A stretch of 64,000 bases of DNA. Origin: Mytilus edulis. Its lineage: Eukaryota > Mollusca > Bivalvia > Mytilida > Mytilidae. Positions within the stretch are counted from its first letter, which is position 1, and the number at the start of each line of letters is the position of its first letter. This document shows, piece after piece, positions 32,280 to 44,939 of this stretch. Where the stretch lies: assembly GCF_963676685.1 (NCBI RefSeq), contig NC_092355.1, positions 75,483,176 to 75,547,175 on the forward strand, written 5' to 3'. The notes under the pieces are model-generated. The model made no database searches. It had not been told where the DNA came from and saw only the letters and a list, made by a program, of their open reading frames with translations. The translations under genes and the position numbers were made by a program.

Positions 32280-32860
32280 GTTTTCTTGTGGAAAGACTTT
32301 CTTAATTATTATCATTTTTTTCTTCATCATGTTCTTCTGCAACTTTTTTCTGACGGTGCTTTTTTTCGCAAGATGTCGCTTAGAATTTTTTCGTATGATA
32401 TCAAACAGTTTTAACTATTTTGAAACTGACCCTGTTTAGCGGAACACTTTTTATTGTAAGAGTTTTCTCCCCAAACACTATTTTTCTGGTGTAAAAATCT
32501 CCTTCGCAACCGTTTAAGATTACGTAAAATTTATTTCACCAATTGGCTCGTTCTATCCTTAGGATCTTAAAAATAATGTTGAGCGAAGTGATCCGGTCAC
32601 TCCATATGAGAGTTATATCCCCTTCTGGATTTAAAATAAGGAAAATGTAAATGGAATTGGTAAACATAATTGATAGAGACCTAGGGTCTTTTGATTTGAG
32701 GTCCTTGGTCCAACAAAAAAAAGGGTCAAGGTCAATGGTCAAGGTCATTTCTAAATTTTGATTTTGGCTTATTTTCACCTCTTTTCAAACACATATTTTA
32801 ACTTAATTGTTAGTTGCAACATGTCGTCACACATACATAATGGTTTAAAGGGTACGCTTA
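32280..32860 (+). repeat. ~620-bp direct repeat, copy 2
   Basis: Second copy of 30740-31400. A shorter related block (gaccaaaggtcttttgattt) is at 31858-31940. Confidence 0.8.
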
Positions 32861-32904
32861 CATAAAATTAGAGTTTTCTCCCTTCTTTTATTCCAAATTA
32901 CGCA

Positions 32905-33400
32905 TATGTCTGTTTAGTTCGCGCATCATTGTAAATATAACGGAATTTGATGATACTGTTGTACAAAGTAAGAGGTTTAGCGCTATAAAACCAGGTTTAA
33001 TCCACCATTTTCTACATTTGAAAATGCCTCTACCAAGTCAGAAATATGACAGTTGTTGTCCATTCGTTTATTATATGTTTTGTCATTGGATTTTGCCATG
33101 TGATTAGGGACTTTCCGATTTGATTTCTCCCTGAGTTTAGTATTTTTTGTGATTTTGCTTTTTGATTTAAATAAATACTTACTGTCTTGTTACAGATGCC
33201 ACATGTGGCGCAGGGTCTGCTAACCCTTCCGGAGCGCCTATTCTTGATGGGGTTTGTGTTGCTCAGTCTTTAGTTTTCTATATTGTGTGTTTGTCTTTTC
33301 TTTTTTAGCTATGGCAATGTCAATGGTATATTTTAGAAATGCCACATGTTGCGCAGGGTCTACTAACCCTTCCGGATTTTGAAAACCAATGGTATATTTT
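32905..33400 (+). repeat. RT-family A tail followed by family D
   Basis: 32905-33165 matches the A tail from 'aacggaatttgatgatact' to 'gtgattttgcttttt'. 33195-33400 is family D, with 'cagggtctgctaacccttcc' repeated at 33352. Confidence 0.75.
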
Positions 33401-33427
33401 GTACTATTTCGGTGACGCTATAGTTTT

Positions 33428-34092
33428 GGTAGCAATACACAGTTAGGAAAAAAACTTAAAATTGACACTCATAATTTTTAAACACCCTCTTTCCCCTCCT
33501 GTCTAACAAAGAAGGCTTTATATGTGTGTTATGCATGTATATACTTATAGAAAGAGAATCGTCCATATATTTGATTTCTAATGGTCAAAAGGGTGAAATA
33601 TAATCCCTCTTGGGTGTAACCATGGCAACAATCTGCATTTCTTAGATACAGAATATAGCAAAAAAGGGGGGTAAACATGTCACAAAAGTCTCAAAAATTT
33701 AGTCTAAAGGAAAATTTCAATCAATTACAGTAATACCTTTCCTGAATCCATAGGTTTATATCTATCAAGTGGTCCCAAAACAATCATATGCTTATCTGCT
33801 CGTTTTTCCATAAAATTGAATTGAAAAGATCGAGCGCAAAATCTTTGTTGATAAACACTACAATAATGTATGGACCTATGAACGGTACGGATAGGAAAAT
33901 ACGGACTGTCAATCATATAAATGGCCTATAAAACATGGTAAAAACAATCGTAATGTTCATATAAACCCACTAAGAAGGCTATATTATTCTTCAATTATCT
34001 AAAAATCAATTTTATGGTACAAAAACTTTCATATTTAAAAAATTCACAGGGGCCATAATGCGAAACTAAACTTCTAACTGTGTATTGCTACC
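33428..34092. mobile_element. Inverted-repeat element, 19-bp ends, 665 bp
   Basis: 'ggtagcaatacacagttag' at 33428-33446 is exactly inverted at 34074-34092. No transposase frame within. Probable MITE-class element; I could not find a clear target-site duplication. Confidence 0.6.
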
Positions 34093-34261
34093 TTTAACGT
34101 TTTGAGGTATTAAATCAATAAATACCTAACGCAGCGACATTTGCATGCACCTGTCCGAAGAACAACATGTACAATAAATCGTCATTTGTAACTATACATT
34201 GACTATTGATGTGGCATGCGTTTGATAATTTGACTTCTTTGAAATGTTAATATTATCAAAT

Positions 34262-34392
34262 TATTACATTGCATTTTTCATATCGCATGTATTATCAGCT
34301 CTAGGTTCAATATCAGCCCAAGAGCCGCCTGGCTCGAGACAGATATTAATCAAGGGCTCATAATACATGTGATATGAAAAATGACATGTTAT
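34262..34392. repeat. Foldback of ~130 bp
   Basis: 'catttttcatatcgcatgta' pairs with 'tacatgtgatatgaaaaatg', and pairing continues less perfectly inward to a GC-rich loop (gccgcctggctcgag). Confidence 0.7.
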
Positions 34393-34399
34393 GATCTTT

Positions 34400-35560
34400 T
34401 TATCATATGCATCAACAATGGAGAAAATAACAGATTCATATATATTGATCCTAACCTTTACGTGGTTCCAAAATAGAAGTTACAAGATTGAAAAGTTCAC
34501 GGACGTCGGACCCCAGATCTAATACATTCGATATCAAATCTTTCTATCATATGCCTCAACACAGAAAAAATATATTTTAATATGGACGAATCGACAAAAT
34601 AATTCAACAATATGCATGATGAACACTGTTTGGAAAAGTCCACTTTTGTTAAATTAACTTTCTAAATTATGTTTGAAAGTTTTAAAAATGCATATAATTA
34701 ATATTTATTTGTTGTTTGTTTGTTTTTTTTATTATTTTACACAATACACTTTCCATTATCAAGATAATTGTTTTGTACATTACTTTTATTTTTCTAACTG
34801 AAAAGCATTGAGATTTATTTTCCGCAATTCGCCGATTATTAACGGATTGTCATGCGATAACGTCACGGAAAGGCATGTGATAACAATCGAAGCATGTGAT
34901 AAACTTTTCGTATCAGTCCGCTAAGCACCAATTCGAAAAATATGGAGTTTACGTTAATCTACGGTTGTTCGGGCCTATTCGAAGTTTCTATCAGAAGTGC
35001 CGTAGTTTTTGTTATTTTTTTCTTTACAGAAATTGAATCAAAATTGGTCGAAAAAAAATAGGGGGTCACGGACCATTTCAGCTAAAAATTTTACTTTTAA
35101 ACGGGTATGTTAAAGGGACCATTTTGAAATGAAATGATAGGGAAAATAGAGGTGTTGACATATTTTTATCGGAATATAAAAAAAAAAACATTCTATGACA
35201 CTTGGTCCAAAACTGTAATATAAAAAGCTGAAATATACCTTCAAAGAATCAGCAAATAAAAACATAGGTCACCGATAAAGAAAAAAATATATTTTGTCTT
35301 AAAACCGAAATTTGGGCGGGAAAATGGTGAAAATCGGTGAAATGTCATTTTGACCCTTTAACGAATACGGATAATAACGAAAATATTCTATAAGTCACAT
35401 AACTACAATGATTTAACATTTCTAATCAATCAAAAAATCTATCGAATTTACGACAAATACTTTTGTAATTCATGCGTGAAATTATGCGCAGTCAAAATGT
35501 CCCAAGCCACCTTAATGTTATTATCGTACAGTAAAAATCATATGTTATTTAGTCTAAGTT
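34400..35560. other. AT-rich DNA, nothing recognised
   Basis: Contains 'gcatgtgataa' twice (34874 and 34892) and poly-A runs. No exon or element boundary was seen. Confidence 0.4.
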
Positions 35561-35788
35561 TATGATAATGAGTTTGACTGTCCCTTTGGTGTCTTTCGTC
35601 CCTCTTTTACATATATTGGTAATATAGTAAACAAAATGTTTAGGTTAATTAAAAAAAAAATATGCCGTATTGTCTTTTTGAGGTTGTAACAGTTTATCAA
35701 AGCAGAATTGAGTTTTATTAAAGTCAATTATGATAGGAGTGACTGTATCATTGGGCAATTAATTATTGATAATTAACAGCAGTATTAC

Positions 35789-35906
35789 CCGTGCTACTAT
35801 AATCCAGTCCATCACAGGTCTCCCGATACGAATTCTCTGGTGAACTCAACAAACACACATAACTCTGACCACAATAAAACTTATATACAAATGTCACAGC
35901 AATGAC
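35789..35906 (-). pseudogene. Paralogous copy of receptor exon 2
   Basis: Acceptor 'ctttttgcag', donor CACGG/gtaata. Encodes VIAVTFVYKFYCGQSYVC, then SSPENSYRETCDGLDYSSTG, nearly the same as exon 2 at 22276-22438 but 45 nt shorter, in frame: the CPAPGYWRLRA segment is missing. Other exons of this copy were not found nearby except a doubtful exon 1 near 37037, so it is probably a fragment of a duplicated gene. Confidence 0.75.
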
Positions 35907-35929
35907 CTGCAAAAAGTGAAATTACAAAA

Positions 35930-36165
35930 ACATCTGAACTCCGAAGAAATTGCAAAAAGAAAAGTCCATAATCGAAAACAAAAGCTCAAACACATAAAAA
36001 ATGGATATAACTATCATATTCCTGACTTGGTACAGACATTTTCTAATGTCGAAAATGGTTGAGTGAACCTTGTTTTATAGCTAACTAAAGCTCTCACTTG
36101 TATGACAGTCGCATCAAATTTCATTATTTTTGTCAACAATGTGTGAACAAAACAAACAGACACAA
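35930..36165 (-). repeat. Reversed RT-family A 3' tail
   Basis: 'gaactccgaagaaattgc' to 'gtatgacagtcgcatcaaat'. Inserted just upstream (in gene sense) of the paralogous exon 2. Confidence 0.8.
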
Positions 36166-36544
36166 TGGGTAAAAATGTAAAAAATAGGAGTACAGCAATC
36201 AACATTGTGTTATCATTTATGTTACTATAAAACAATAAAAGCTTACATCAAATTTAATATCCTTACTTTGCTTTTTTAATATACGATTGTAGTTATCTAT
36301 GTAAGATCTATTCATAAAGGATTAACGAATAATTTTGTCGTTTAAAGAATGACGGGATATAACAGTACAGAGTCTCGTCAAATGGTTATCATAAAAATAC
36401 GGACTCAATAGTAAAAGTATTGATAATAAAATAAATTAATTTTGTCGGTCAAAGTATGAAGGATACATAAGTACAAAGTCAAGTCAAATAAATATCACCA
36501 AAAACAGACTTATTAGTTAAATTAATATTTATACCGACAAATAA

Positions 36545-36690
36545 AAGAGTACTGTAACACGTTATTAAAACGACAAACAACGTCACTACGCAGAATCTAT
36601 ACTGTTTACAATCGTGTATTAATTATAAGTTGATACGCAAACGGAATATTTATCGACAAGGTCTTGGTACCTTCAAATAAACGTTTTTAA
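36545..36690 (-). repeat. Reversed RT-family A, last RT codons
   Basis: The minus strand matches 19210-19330 ('ggtaccaagaccttgt', 'gataaatattccgt', 'tatagattctgcgta'). Fragment only. Confidence 0.7.
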
Positions 36691-37036
36691 AAATTCGTGT
36701 TATCAGTGTAACTCAGCAGATTATATAATATTATGAAGTTTTGTTGTTTGTTATTTGATTCTTACAATTTGAGTGTTTAGTCTTTATATAAACAAACCAC
36801 TGCTTGGTTTTTTGTTTGGTCTTCGTAAATCATTGAAATCCACATCACATCTCCTTATTTTCAAGTAAAATCATCAATTGACTAATTGAGGAACATTCTG
36901 CACAATCCATTTCTTCAAAGACAAAGCCTAAGCGCTAGACCAAAGTCGTGTAAACAAACTTAAAAAAAGAACAACAGAAATGTACTTATGCCAAATTATA
37001 AAAATGTACTTATTTGAAACAAATAAAATTACTTAC

Positions 37037-37072
37037 TTTAAAAAACCAGGGTAATACTGCTGTTTTCCTTAT
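37037..37072 (-). pseudogene. Possible decayed paralogous exon 1
   Basis: The stretch before the donor 'gtaagtaatttt' resembles exon 1 at 24415-24450 (..AAAACA...CTGGTTTTTT) but lacks the ATG. Weak, supported mainly by its position 1.1 kb upstream of the exon 2 copy. Confidence 0.3.
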
Positions 37073-37683
37073 ACAGAAGTCAGGGAATCACTTCAATCTG
37101 CAAATAATTTAAAACAAAACGTTATTGCACCTTATTAGGTAATACTCCCTGTGCATATTGGCACACGTTTACTATATACATATTACACACAGATATATCA
37201 CAATAACACAACACACAAGATTGGTCTGTGAGATTAAACAGCAAATTAAAACAACAAACAATGCGATTTTTCGTACTAGATTTCTATGTAAAACGTTTCT
37301 TGATGTTATTTTCGATGATTATACTTTTTTTAACGCGGTTGGAATCAGTCCAAAAATGAACATGCAGACAAATCGCTTATTCAATTTCACAAAAGTTAAG
37401 AGGCCAGTTTAAAAAAACACCATTACAAACTGTTTATCAGCATGAAAATTGAAGAAAAACAAAAAGCACAAGTCTTCTATTACTCGTTTTTTCACCTTTT
37501 TCAAATACGTTTGTGATCCTCCATGATGATAATATCAAAACGCCCCCGATACCGCGAAGTTTAAAATTTTAATTCATAATTGATGATTCTCGAACCTGAA
37601 TTTGAATCAAATGTCAGTTAAGGATTTCGAATATTTTCAGAATCAAGAAAAGATTAACATATTACCACGATTGTTTTTTAACA

Positions 37684-37870
37684 TTGAGAATGGTCTTATT
37701 GTCTTTTAGACAGCGGTATACCAAACAAAAACCCGCTGTACCATGTCAGGAATATGACATTAATTTTGTTATTCATTCGTCTGATGTGTGTGCCGCTTTT
37801 GTTTGTGTCATTTTATTAGGGACTTTCCATTTTGAATTTTCCTTGGAGTTCAGTTTATGTTTCTTTTTTC
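37684..37870 (+). repeat. RT-family A 3' tail, diverged
   Basis: 'taccatgtcaggaatatgac' and 'ttattagggactttccattt' match the tail. The 100-codon frame over it is a chance frame. Confidence 0.65.
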
Positions 37871-38382
37871 TTTATACTACTGTTGTCTTTATTTATGTAG
37901 TAGCAGTAACAATGATTTGTGGTTCATGGACCAACATAAATAGCTATCAAATAACAAATATCGAACACACAAAAATAATTACTTGATATCAATTCAAAAC
38001 CTTGAATTAAAGGTATGTTAAGTGCTATATAAACTGTTTTTCTTCTCTTATATATATCAATAATACATAAATGGTGATATAAAGCATCAAGCACCAAATC
38101 GGCTGTGTTCGTGGTCTTTTTACTTTGCAAGTTGTTGTTACAAAAAAAAAATTACAATCAGACCATTATTATAACTAATGTCTAAGGGACCGTTCAATAT
38201 TTATCAGATGAATGGGCCTGTGCAAAATTGGGCGGGGCAAGCACTTTTTTTATGGAAATATTTGGATGAGCGAGAACTTGTTTTAAAATATTTAGAGGAG
38301 TAGCCAGAACATATTTTATAGGAAAAAAGTTGCTATCAATTTTATAGGTGTGTAGGAAATTTCTTTTGCGGGCACTCAAAAC

Positions 38383-38984
38383 ATTTATCCCCGGCTTAGT
38401 ATATTTCTAGGATTTCGATTGGTTAACGCACGTCGTTACAAAGCACATAGCCCCTGGGTGTTACTAACCCATATCCCCGGACGTTGCTAACCATTATCCC
38501 GGGGAACTCCACGCAAGTTTTCCTTAGTTCCATGATTGCTCCTTGTGAAATATTGAATTCTGTAGATTATCCATGATGTTTGCAATTAAATATTTAACTC
38601 ATTAACGATTTTGTCCTATTATGCCGATCATTTAAACTCATTTCATTAAATGCATCACTTAACAGCCTCATTTTCAAGGAAAGGGACTACTGACCTAGCT
38701 ATGTAAATGACCCACGTTGACGTCACACCATCTATGACGTAACTCTCACAACATTGAGCGCCAAATTTGACTCAATCCAGTTTCTCTGTATTAGAAACGT
38801 CTTATATTTGACTATCGGTAGGGTTCTACCAAAGGTAGTACCCTACATCCCGTAAAAAATATGTAAAGTTTCCAAATTTCAATAAAACTTTTTTAGATAA
38901 TGAATAAAACGTTGTTTTCACGTTACACTTTGTTCCCGAATATCCATAAAACTCGCCCGATTCGGACTAAGACCGGGGATAAAT
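38383..38984. mobile_element. TIR element, 602 bp (ATTTATCCCCGG ends)
   Basis: ATTTATCCCCGG at 38383-38394 and its reverse complement at 38973-38984, extended by '.cttagt / actaag.'. Internal 'ccatatccccgg' and 'ttatcccggggaa' repeat the end motif. No transposase. Local base composition is less AT-rich than the surroundings. Confidence 0.6.
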
Positions 38985-39479
38985 TCGTTATCTAATTATG
39001 TAAAGTTATTTCTACTTTCATTTTAATTGAATATGGCACTTGAATAACCAGCAGATCTTTCATTTCTTTATTTCTACAGCCAACACTTTATAGGGACATC
39101 TTACAAACATAAATACATCTGTTGCTTGGTTTGTTTTGTCAACAATTTCCATGTGTAGGTAAATCGGTGTATGTCAGGTAAATGAACGTTAAAAAACAAA
39201 TATTTAGTGAATTATCGTTCTTAGTCTGTCAAGTCAATTCGGAATACGAAATAGTTATTGTGTAACCAGCACAAAATTATACATGTCCTTCAATAAAAAT
39301 ATAAAGTCTAGTATTCTCATTATTTTTTTCAATGATGATTGTCCCCCCCCCCCTTTTATTTGGACCTTTGCTTTTTGTTGCAGCGTAGCTTTTAACGATC
39401 TAATGCATGAATATACATTTATCTTATATAGTTTTATGTAAGTAGAGCCATGCAGCTAAATTTCAAGTATCCGGTATTT

Positions 39480-39990
39480 GGAGATAATTAAATTCGCCTT
39501 TTGAAATTAACAAATATATTCCAAACACAAAATTGAAAATTGAAACTCATCAAAGAAATAAAGCTTCAAAATTTGTATCAAAGTTGCTCGAGTCAAAACG
39601 GTCATAGGGTGAACGCAAATTCGAAAATGAAGCCGATAAACGAAATAAAAATACATAGGAGTTGTGTGTAATACGGCAAATGCACCTCTTGCAATTGGGA
39701 TAGAATAACTGAGAGTTTAGATTGATTTAACATTTTATAACCAGTAAATTAGAAGGAAATGTAAACATGTACAAACTATTGGGTGAAGAATGGATCCCAA
39801 TAAGACAGATATTCACCGAAAAAACAAGAAAGAAAAGAGCATGGAAAAGTGGACTATGTTATAGAAACAACATCGCGATCCAATAGTAAAAATCAGCATT
39901 AGGCCACCAAATGAATCTATAATGTAGCTAAAAAATCCTGCACTTGTAGGTGGAATTCAGTGTTTTTTGTTATTTTACTTTATACATAGA
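39480..39990. repeat. Tandem duplication, copy 1
   Basis: Matches 40145-40640 at a spacing of about 660-670 bp ('ttttgaaattaacaaatata', 'taatacggcaaatg', 'aacattttataac.agtaaat', 'aatcctgcactt'). Confidence 0.75.
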
Positions 39991-40144
39991 GTTTTAACAA
40001 CTAGAGATTTATGATAGCTTTAGTAAGCCGTAAAAGAACCTAACGCATGACTAAATAATAATTTAAAATAATTCAAACGAGAAATAAACTGCATGAATAA
40101 TTATTCAAATTACAAACGAACAGTCAATAAATAAACAACAACCA

Positions 40145-40640
40145 ATTCGCTGTTTGGAATTTTTGAAATTAACAAATATATTCCTAACACAAAATTGAAA
40201 ATTGCATTTCATCAAAGATATCAAGCTTTTACATTTGTAATTTTGCGTCGCATCAGTTGCTCGAGTCAAAACAATCAAATGATGAACGCAAATTCGAATT
40301 TGAAGCCCATGAACAAAACAAAAATACGGAGAATTTGTGTTTAATACGGCAAATGAGGCTCGTGCATTCGGGGTATAAAAACCGAAACTTTAGATTGATT
40401 CAACATTTTATAACTAGTAAATCTGCAGGAAATGTAAACATGTATGAACTCTCTGGTGAAATATGAATTCTAGTAAGACAAATATTCACCATACAACAAA
40501 GGAAAATAGAAAACAGAATGAAAAAGGGGGTTGTGTCTTAGGCACAACATCCCAACCAAATAGCAGAAATCAGTTTTAGGCCACCAAATTGGTCTATAAT
40601 GCAGATATAAAATCCTGCACTTAGAAGTGGACTTTAGCTG
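40145..40640. repeat. Tandem duplication, copy 2
   Basis: Second copy of 39480-39990. The 69-codon frame at 40257-40466 is broken in copy 1, so it is not supported as a gene. Confidence 0.75.
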
Positions 40641-40864
40641 GATTCACGGAAATTGACGCCACACTTTCCTCTGAAAAATACTCTGATAGAGTTTCTTCCG
40701 TTTTTACTTTTCCTCGGAGATCGGTGTATTTGTTATTTTACTTTATAAAAAGAACAACTAGCTATAGATGTTTATGATAGCTTTAGTATGCCATAAAAGA
40801 CCCGAACGCATGTCAAAATAATAATTTGAATTAATTTAACTTAATAAGCAATGATGCTGTCCAT

Positions 40865-41345
40865 CCGATTCCCTTTCTAAATATTAGATGAACAGATGTC
40901 GTTGAAGGGTGCAGTACACTGCATTTGGTTAAGTGATACTGGTAGTGCATGATCCACTTATATTCTCAATATGGACATGACTGATAGTCATCAAGGTTTA
41001 CTTGCATTGGGAATTAAAGTCTCATGAAAGTCTGTAGATTTAATAGAATGAACATTTAATTTGTTGGTTTCAGAGCGACATTTTTTTTTCAAAGTACACT
41101 GTTCACACATCTGAATGAAAAGTCTGATAATTTCTCTGATGATATTTTTTAACATCTTATGTTTTGTGAATGCCTTTATGACCAACTCCAGAATGTGCAG
41201 TTCTAATCATAGGGTAAAGTTCTTCTGATGTACAATTATAAATTGTTTCTTCTCCCTTGTGAGTTTTTTAATTCCTGCTACACTCAAAACATCATACTGC
41301 CTTAAGAAATATCTTTGAAGTGCAGTCTTTTTGTAATTTATTTTG
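40865..41345 (-). pseudogene. KRBA2/Ginger-like integrase remnant
   Basis: The minus strand reads, through frameshifts: YDVLSVAGIKKL, then IIREIIRLFIQMCEQCTLKK (an integrase zinc-binding CxxC and linker), then YKWIMHYQYHLTKCSVLHPS, which matches the start of the DDE core in KRBA2-like proteins and their Ginger transposon relatives. Frameshifts and loss of the rest make it non-functional. Confidence 0.65.
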
Positions 41346-41784
41346 ATTCTTTTACATTACAAATAGTCTCTCTATATTATGTAAAGATTTGTAAATATTT
41401 AATGCCATCACACAATGTAATTATTTCATCATGAAATTTGTTTTCTATACCATCTTTACAATTTGACTACTTAACTGAACAGGTTTTCTGCTATTGTTGT
41501 TATATGGAATGTACTAACATATTGAAATGTATACCTTTGTTGTGAACTTAAAATAGGCCATGGTAAAATAATGATTTGCACAAGTATTTATCTTGTCTCC
41601 AGTAAACATTGTACTTATAATTACTACAATTGTATTTGTACAAGTAATAACGTGTATGAAGTCTTCATACAAGTAATTACAAGTATAAAATGTTTGTACA
41701 GGTAATAACCTGTGCAAAATAATAACATGTATATGAATATGATATACATAAAGCAAGACGAACCCGACCACATGGTGTATATAT

Positions 41785-42085
41785 GAGACTGTCCAAAGTC
41801 AGCAGCCTGTAATTCAGTTGTTGTCATTTGTTGCTGTGTTACATAATTATTTGTTTTTCGTTCAATTTTTTTTTGTAAATATATATATATATAGCCGTTA
41901 GTTTTCTCGTTTAAATTGTTAACCGTTTGTCATTTCGGCGCCTTTTATAGCTGATTATACGCAGTTTAGGCTTTACTCATATTTGGAGGATGTTAGGGTA
42001 CCTATAGTTGCATGGTAATTTTTGCGACATGTGGTTTCTTGTGAAGAGTTGTCTCATTGGCAATCATGCCACGTCTTCTTTATTT
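41785..42085 (+). repeat. Repeat family C, diverged
   Basis: 'gttagttttctcgtttaaat', 'ccttttatagctgatt' and 'gagttgtctcattggcaatc' follow the order of 20640-20885. Confidence 0.65.
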
Positions 42086-42189
42086 ATATTTTGAACCTTG
42101 CGAAATTCTTAAATTCTTCTTTCAGATACATGTCCTATCATTGAATAACCCATATTTCAGCCCATACTTATATCTCATGAACTTGAATT

Positions 42190-42365
42190 AAGGCAACCAA
42201 GAGCCTGTGTTGCTCACCTATATCTACAGTGGTTTTGGAAATCATGTAAAATAAGGTTTAAATCATAACAAATAGTATAAGTTACCCTAATAATGATTGA
42301 TGCCAACTTTGGTTTAATTTGGCCCAGTAGTTAAATAATCAAAGAGCTGAATAGCTCTGAGGGGA
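42190..42365 (+). repeat. Repeat family E, 5' part
   Basis: 'tttggaaatcatgtaaaata' through 'ttggtttaatttggcccagta' recurs at 47080-47180 and in part at 44025. Confidence 0.6.
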
Positions 42366-42389
42366 AAAACGGCCCTTGTTTCTATTTCA

Positions 42390-42406
42390 TTGGGGGGGGG
42401 GGGGGG
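42390..42406 (+). repeat. Poly-G tract
   Basis: Uninterrupted G run. Similar runs are at 44389-44420 and 58632-58644. Confidence 0.9.
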
Positions 42407-43789
42407 TTATCTTTTGATAGTTTTCATATAAAGAATGAAAAAAAAAGAACAGCTAGAACATGTGGAAGGTTGACACTATTGGAATCAATTGTTGTTTAAT
42501 GTTATTTCGTTTCTTTAGTTTAGGGTTCAATTTAGACCAATGGAAGAGATCTGCATCTTCTAAATCTAAACATTCAATTAAAGTTGATAGTTAATTATCT
42601 AAAATTCAACTAGTTGAATTCTGTCATTTAACTACAACTACAATTATTTTTGAAATCTTGATAGTGTACGACTGAACTGCAGGCTAGGGCCATTTTCCAT
42701 TTTTTGTGACAGTACTCTTAAGATTTTAAATTTTTTTCTTAAGAAAGTTAGGACTGAAAAATCTATTCAGTTTTAAATTTCCATTGATAAAGTTCCCAGT
42801 TACATCGCTCATCACAGGGATACAGGTACTAATAAAAATAACAATATGATTGATGTAAACTGTGTGAAGCTTGTTTCCAAATCCTCCATTTTGAAATATT
42901 TGTAAAATTTCATGAATAAATAGGTTTAAACTACAAAATGCAACATTTGTAATTTTTTTTGTAACTATTACAATTATTATGTTGGTACACAAAATTTCGT
43001 TTTAATGGAAGACTACTTATCATATACTAAATGTCACTTTTTAGGTGTTTATTTTAGTGGATAATTAGCTTATAAATTGAGGTGCTCCTGAATTGGAGGA
43101 AGATTCTCAAAACAGAGTTTTACAGAAAAAAATGGAAAAGATCGTTTCTCTCCCCGATCTCATGTAGCCCCTCGGACTTCCTGTTTACTTTGAAAGTTGT
43201 TGCCCTACAAATTAAAGTATTGCATGTTGATGTTTGAATCATCTACAGCAAACATCATTATGTTTAAATTTAACAAATACTATTTTTTAATAAGTGCACA
43301 ATCTTTGAGAATGATTTAAATAACCAGTGAAGGATATCCCTGCTTATGCGTAGTGTGGCATTCCAACAATGACGTCACTATAAAATATAATGTAGGTTGG
43401 ATATATTTAGCATATCTCGTCATACTGATTTTTCCGGATTGTAAAAGAAACGTAAATAGTGTAAAGGAAAGCTCATTATACGATAATTTCGAGAGAAACA
43501 GAAGGGAAATGTGTAAAAAAGTGTTTATAGTCAATTTATTCATTTGTGCCTCCCCATCTCATCATTCTTAGTAAGATTTGTTGGGGGATTTTCCACACTA
43601 TAAAAACAAAATGAATGATGTGAGGGAATGTCACTCTGGTCAACCCCATTGGGGATTGACGGCTTGAAGCCGTCTTCCCCAAAAACAGGTCATCCCATTG
43701 TAGTCTTACAATAGTTACTGAAGACCCCTTATCATTATTTCAATTAGTTTTTAAGTAGTGACCATTTGAAATTCTTTTTTTTCAATTTT

Positions 43790-44880
43790 CCTAAAGACTG
43801 CATTTTACCCCTATGTACTATTTTTAGCCATGGTGTTGTCCGTTTATTTTCAATCTATGAGTTTGACTGTCCCTCTGTTATCTTTCGCCTCTCTTCTATA
43901 GTAAACCCCTTTAGATGTTCTATTTTTAGCCATGGCAGCCATGTTGGTTGGATGTCAGGGTAATTCGATACATTTTTCAATCAAAATCGATACCATATTG
44001 AAAATTGTGGATAAGTTAAATGCTATTTGGCCCAGTAGATTAAGTGGAGAAGATTTCTAAGGGGTCAATTGACAATTTTGATCATATTGTCTTAATTGTA
44101 GATCGTAATTTTCTAAACATTATTGTTGTTTACAGTTTATCTCTATCTATAATAATATTTAAGATAATAACCAAAAACTGCAAAATTTCCTAAAAATGGG
44201 GCAGCAACCCAACAACGGGTTGACTGATTCGTCTGAAAATTTCAGGGCCGATAGATATTAACCGGATTAACATTTTTGCTTATTGTCAGATTTGCTCTAA
44301 ATGCTTTAGTTTCAGTGATATAAGCAAAAAAATGCATTTTACCCCTATGTACTATTTTTAGCCATGTCGGCCATGTTGGTTGGCAAAATGGGGGGGGGGG
44401 GGGGTTGGGGGGCGGGGGGGTCAACGGACACATTTTTTTATTTTTTTTTAAATTTGTCTAAGTAGTTCCAGTAGAAGATTTTTGTAAAAGAAAAAAAATG
44501 TTAAAAATTGACTTTAAAGGGCAATAACTCCTTAAGGGGTCAATTGACAATTTTGGTCATGTCTGACTTATTTGTAGATCTTACTTTGCTGAACATTATT
44601 GCTATTCACAGTTTATCTCTATCTATTATCCTTAAAATTACCAATTCAGGGGCAACGACCCAACAACGGGTTGTCTGATTCCTCTGAAAATTTCAGGGTT
44701 GATAGATATTATTGTCAGATTTGCTCTAAATGCCTTAGTTTCAGAGATATAAGCCACAAACTGCATTTGACCCTCATGTTCTATTTTTAGCCATGTCAGG
44801 CATGTTGGTTGGCAAGCAGGGACGACGGATGCCAAGTGACGAGAAAAGCTCACTTGGCCCATTGGCCAGGTAAGCTAACA
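43790..44880 (+). repeat. Repeat families D and E, nested copies
   Basis: 43800-43900 is family D. 43900-44860 holds two successive copies of E sharing 'acccaacaacgggttg', 'ttcaggg..gatagatatt' and 'agccatgtc.gccatgttgg', ending 'aagctcacttggcccattgg'. Includes long G tracts at 44389-44420. Confidence 0.75.
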
Positions 44881-44939
44881 TGAAGTGGAAACTTGTATCG
44901 TTTGCCTTGGCATTTTTACCAACACTAAATTTGTTATAT

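Noticed and set aside
44242..44433. Proline-rich minus frame
   Set aside because: Produced by the poly-G tracts in family E.
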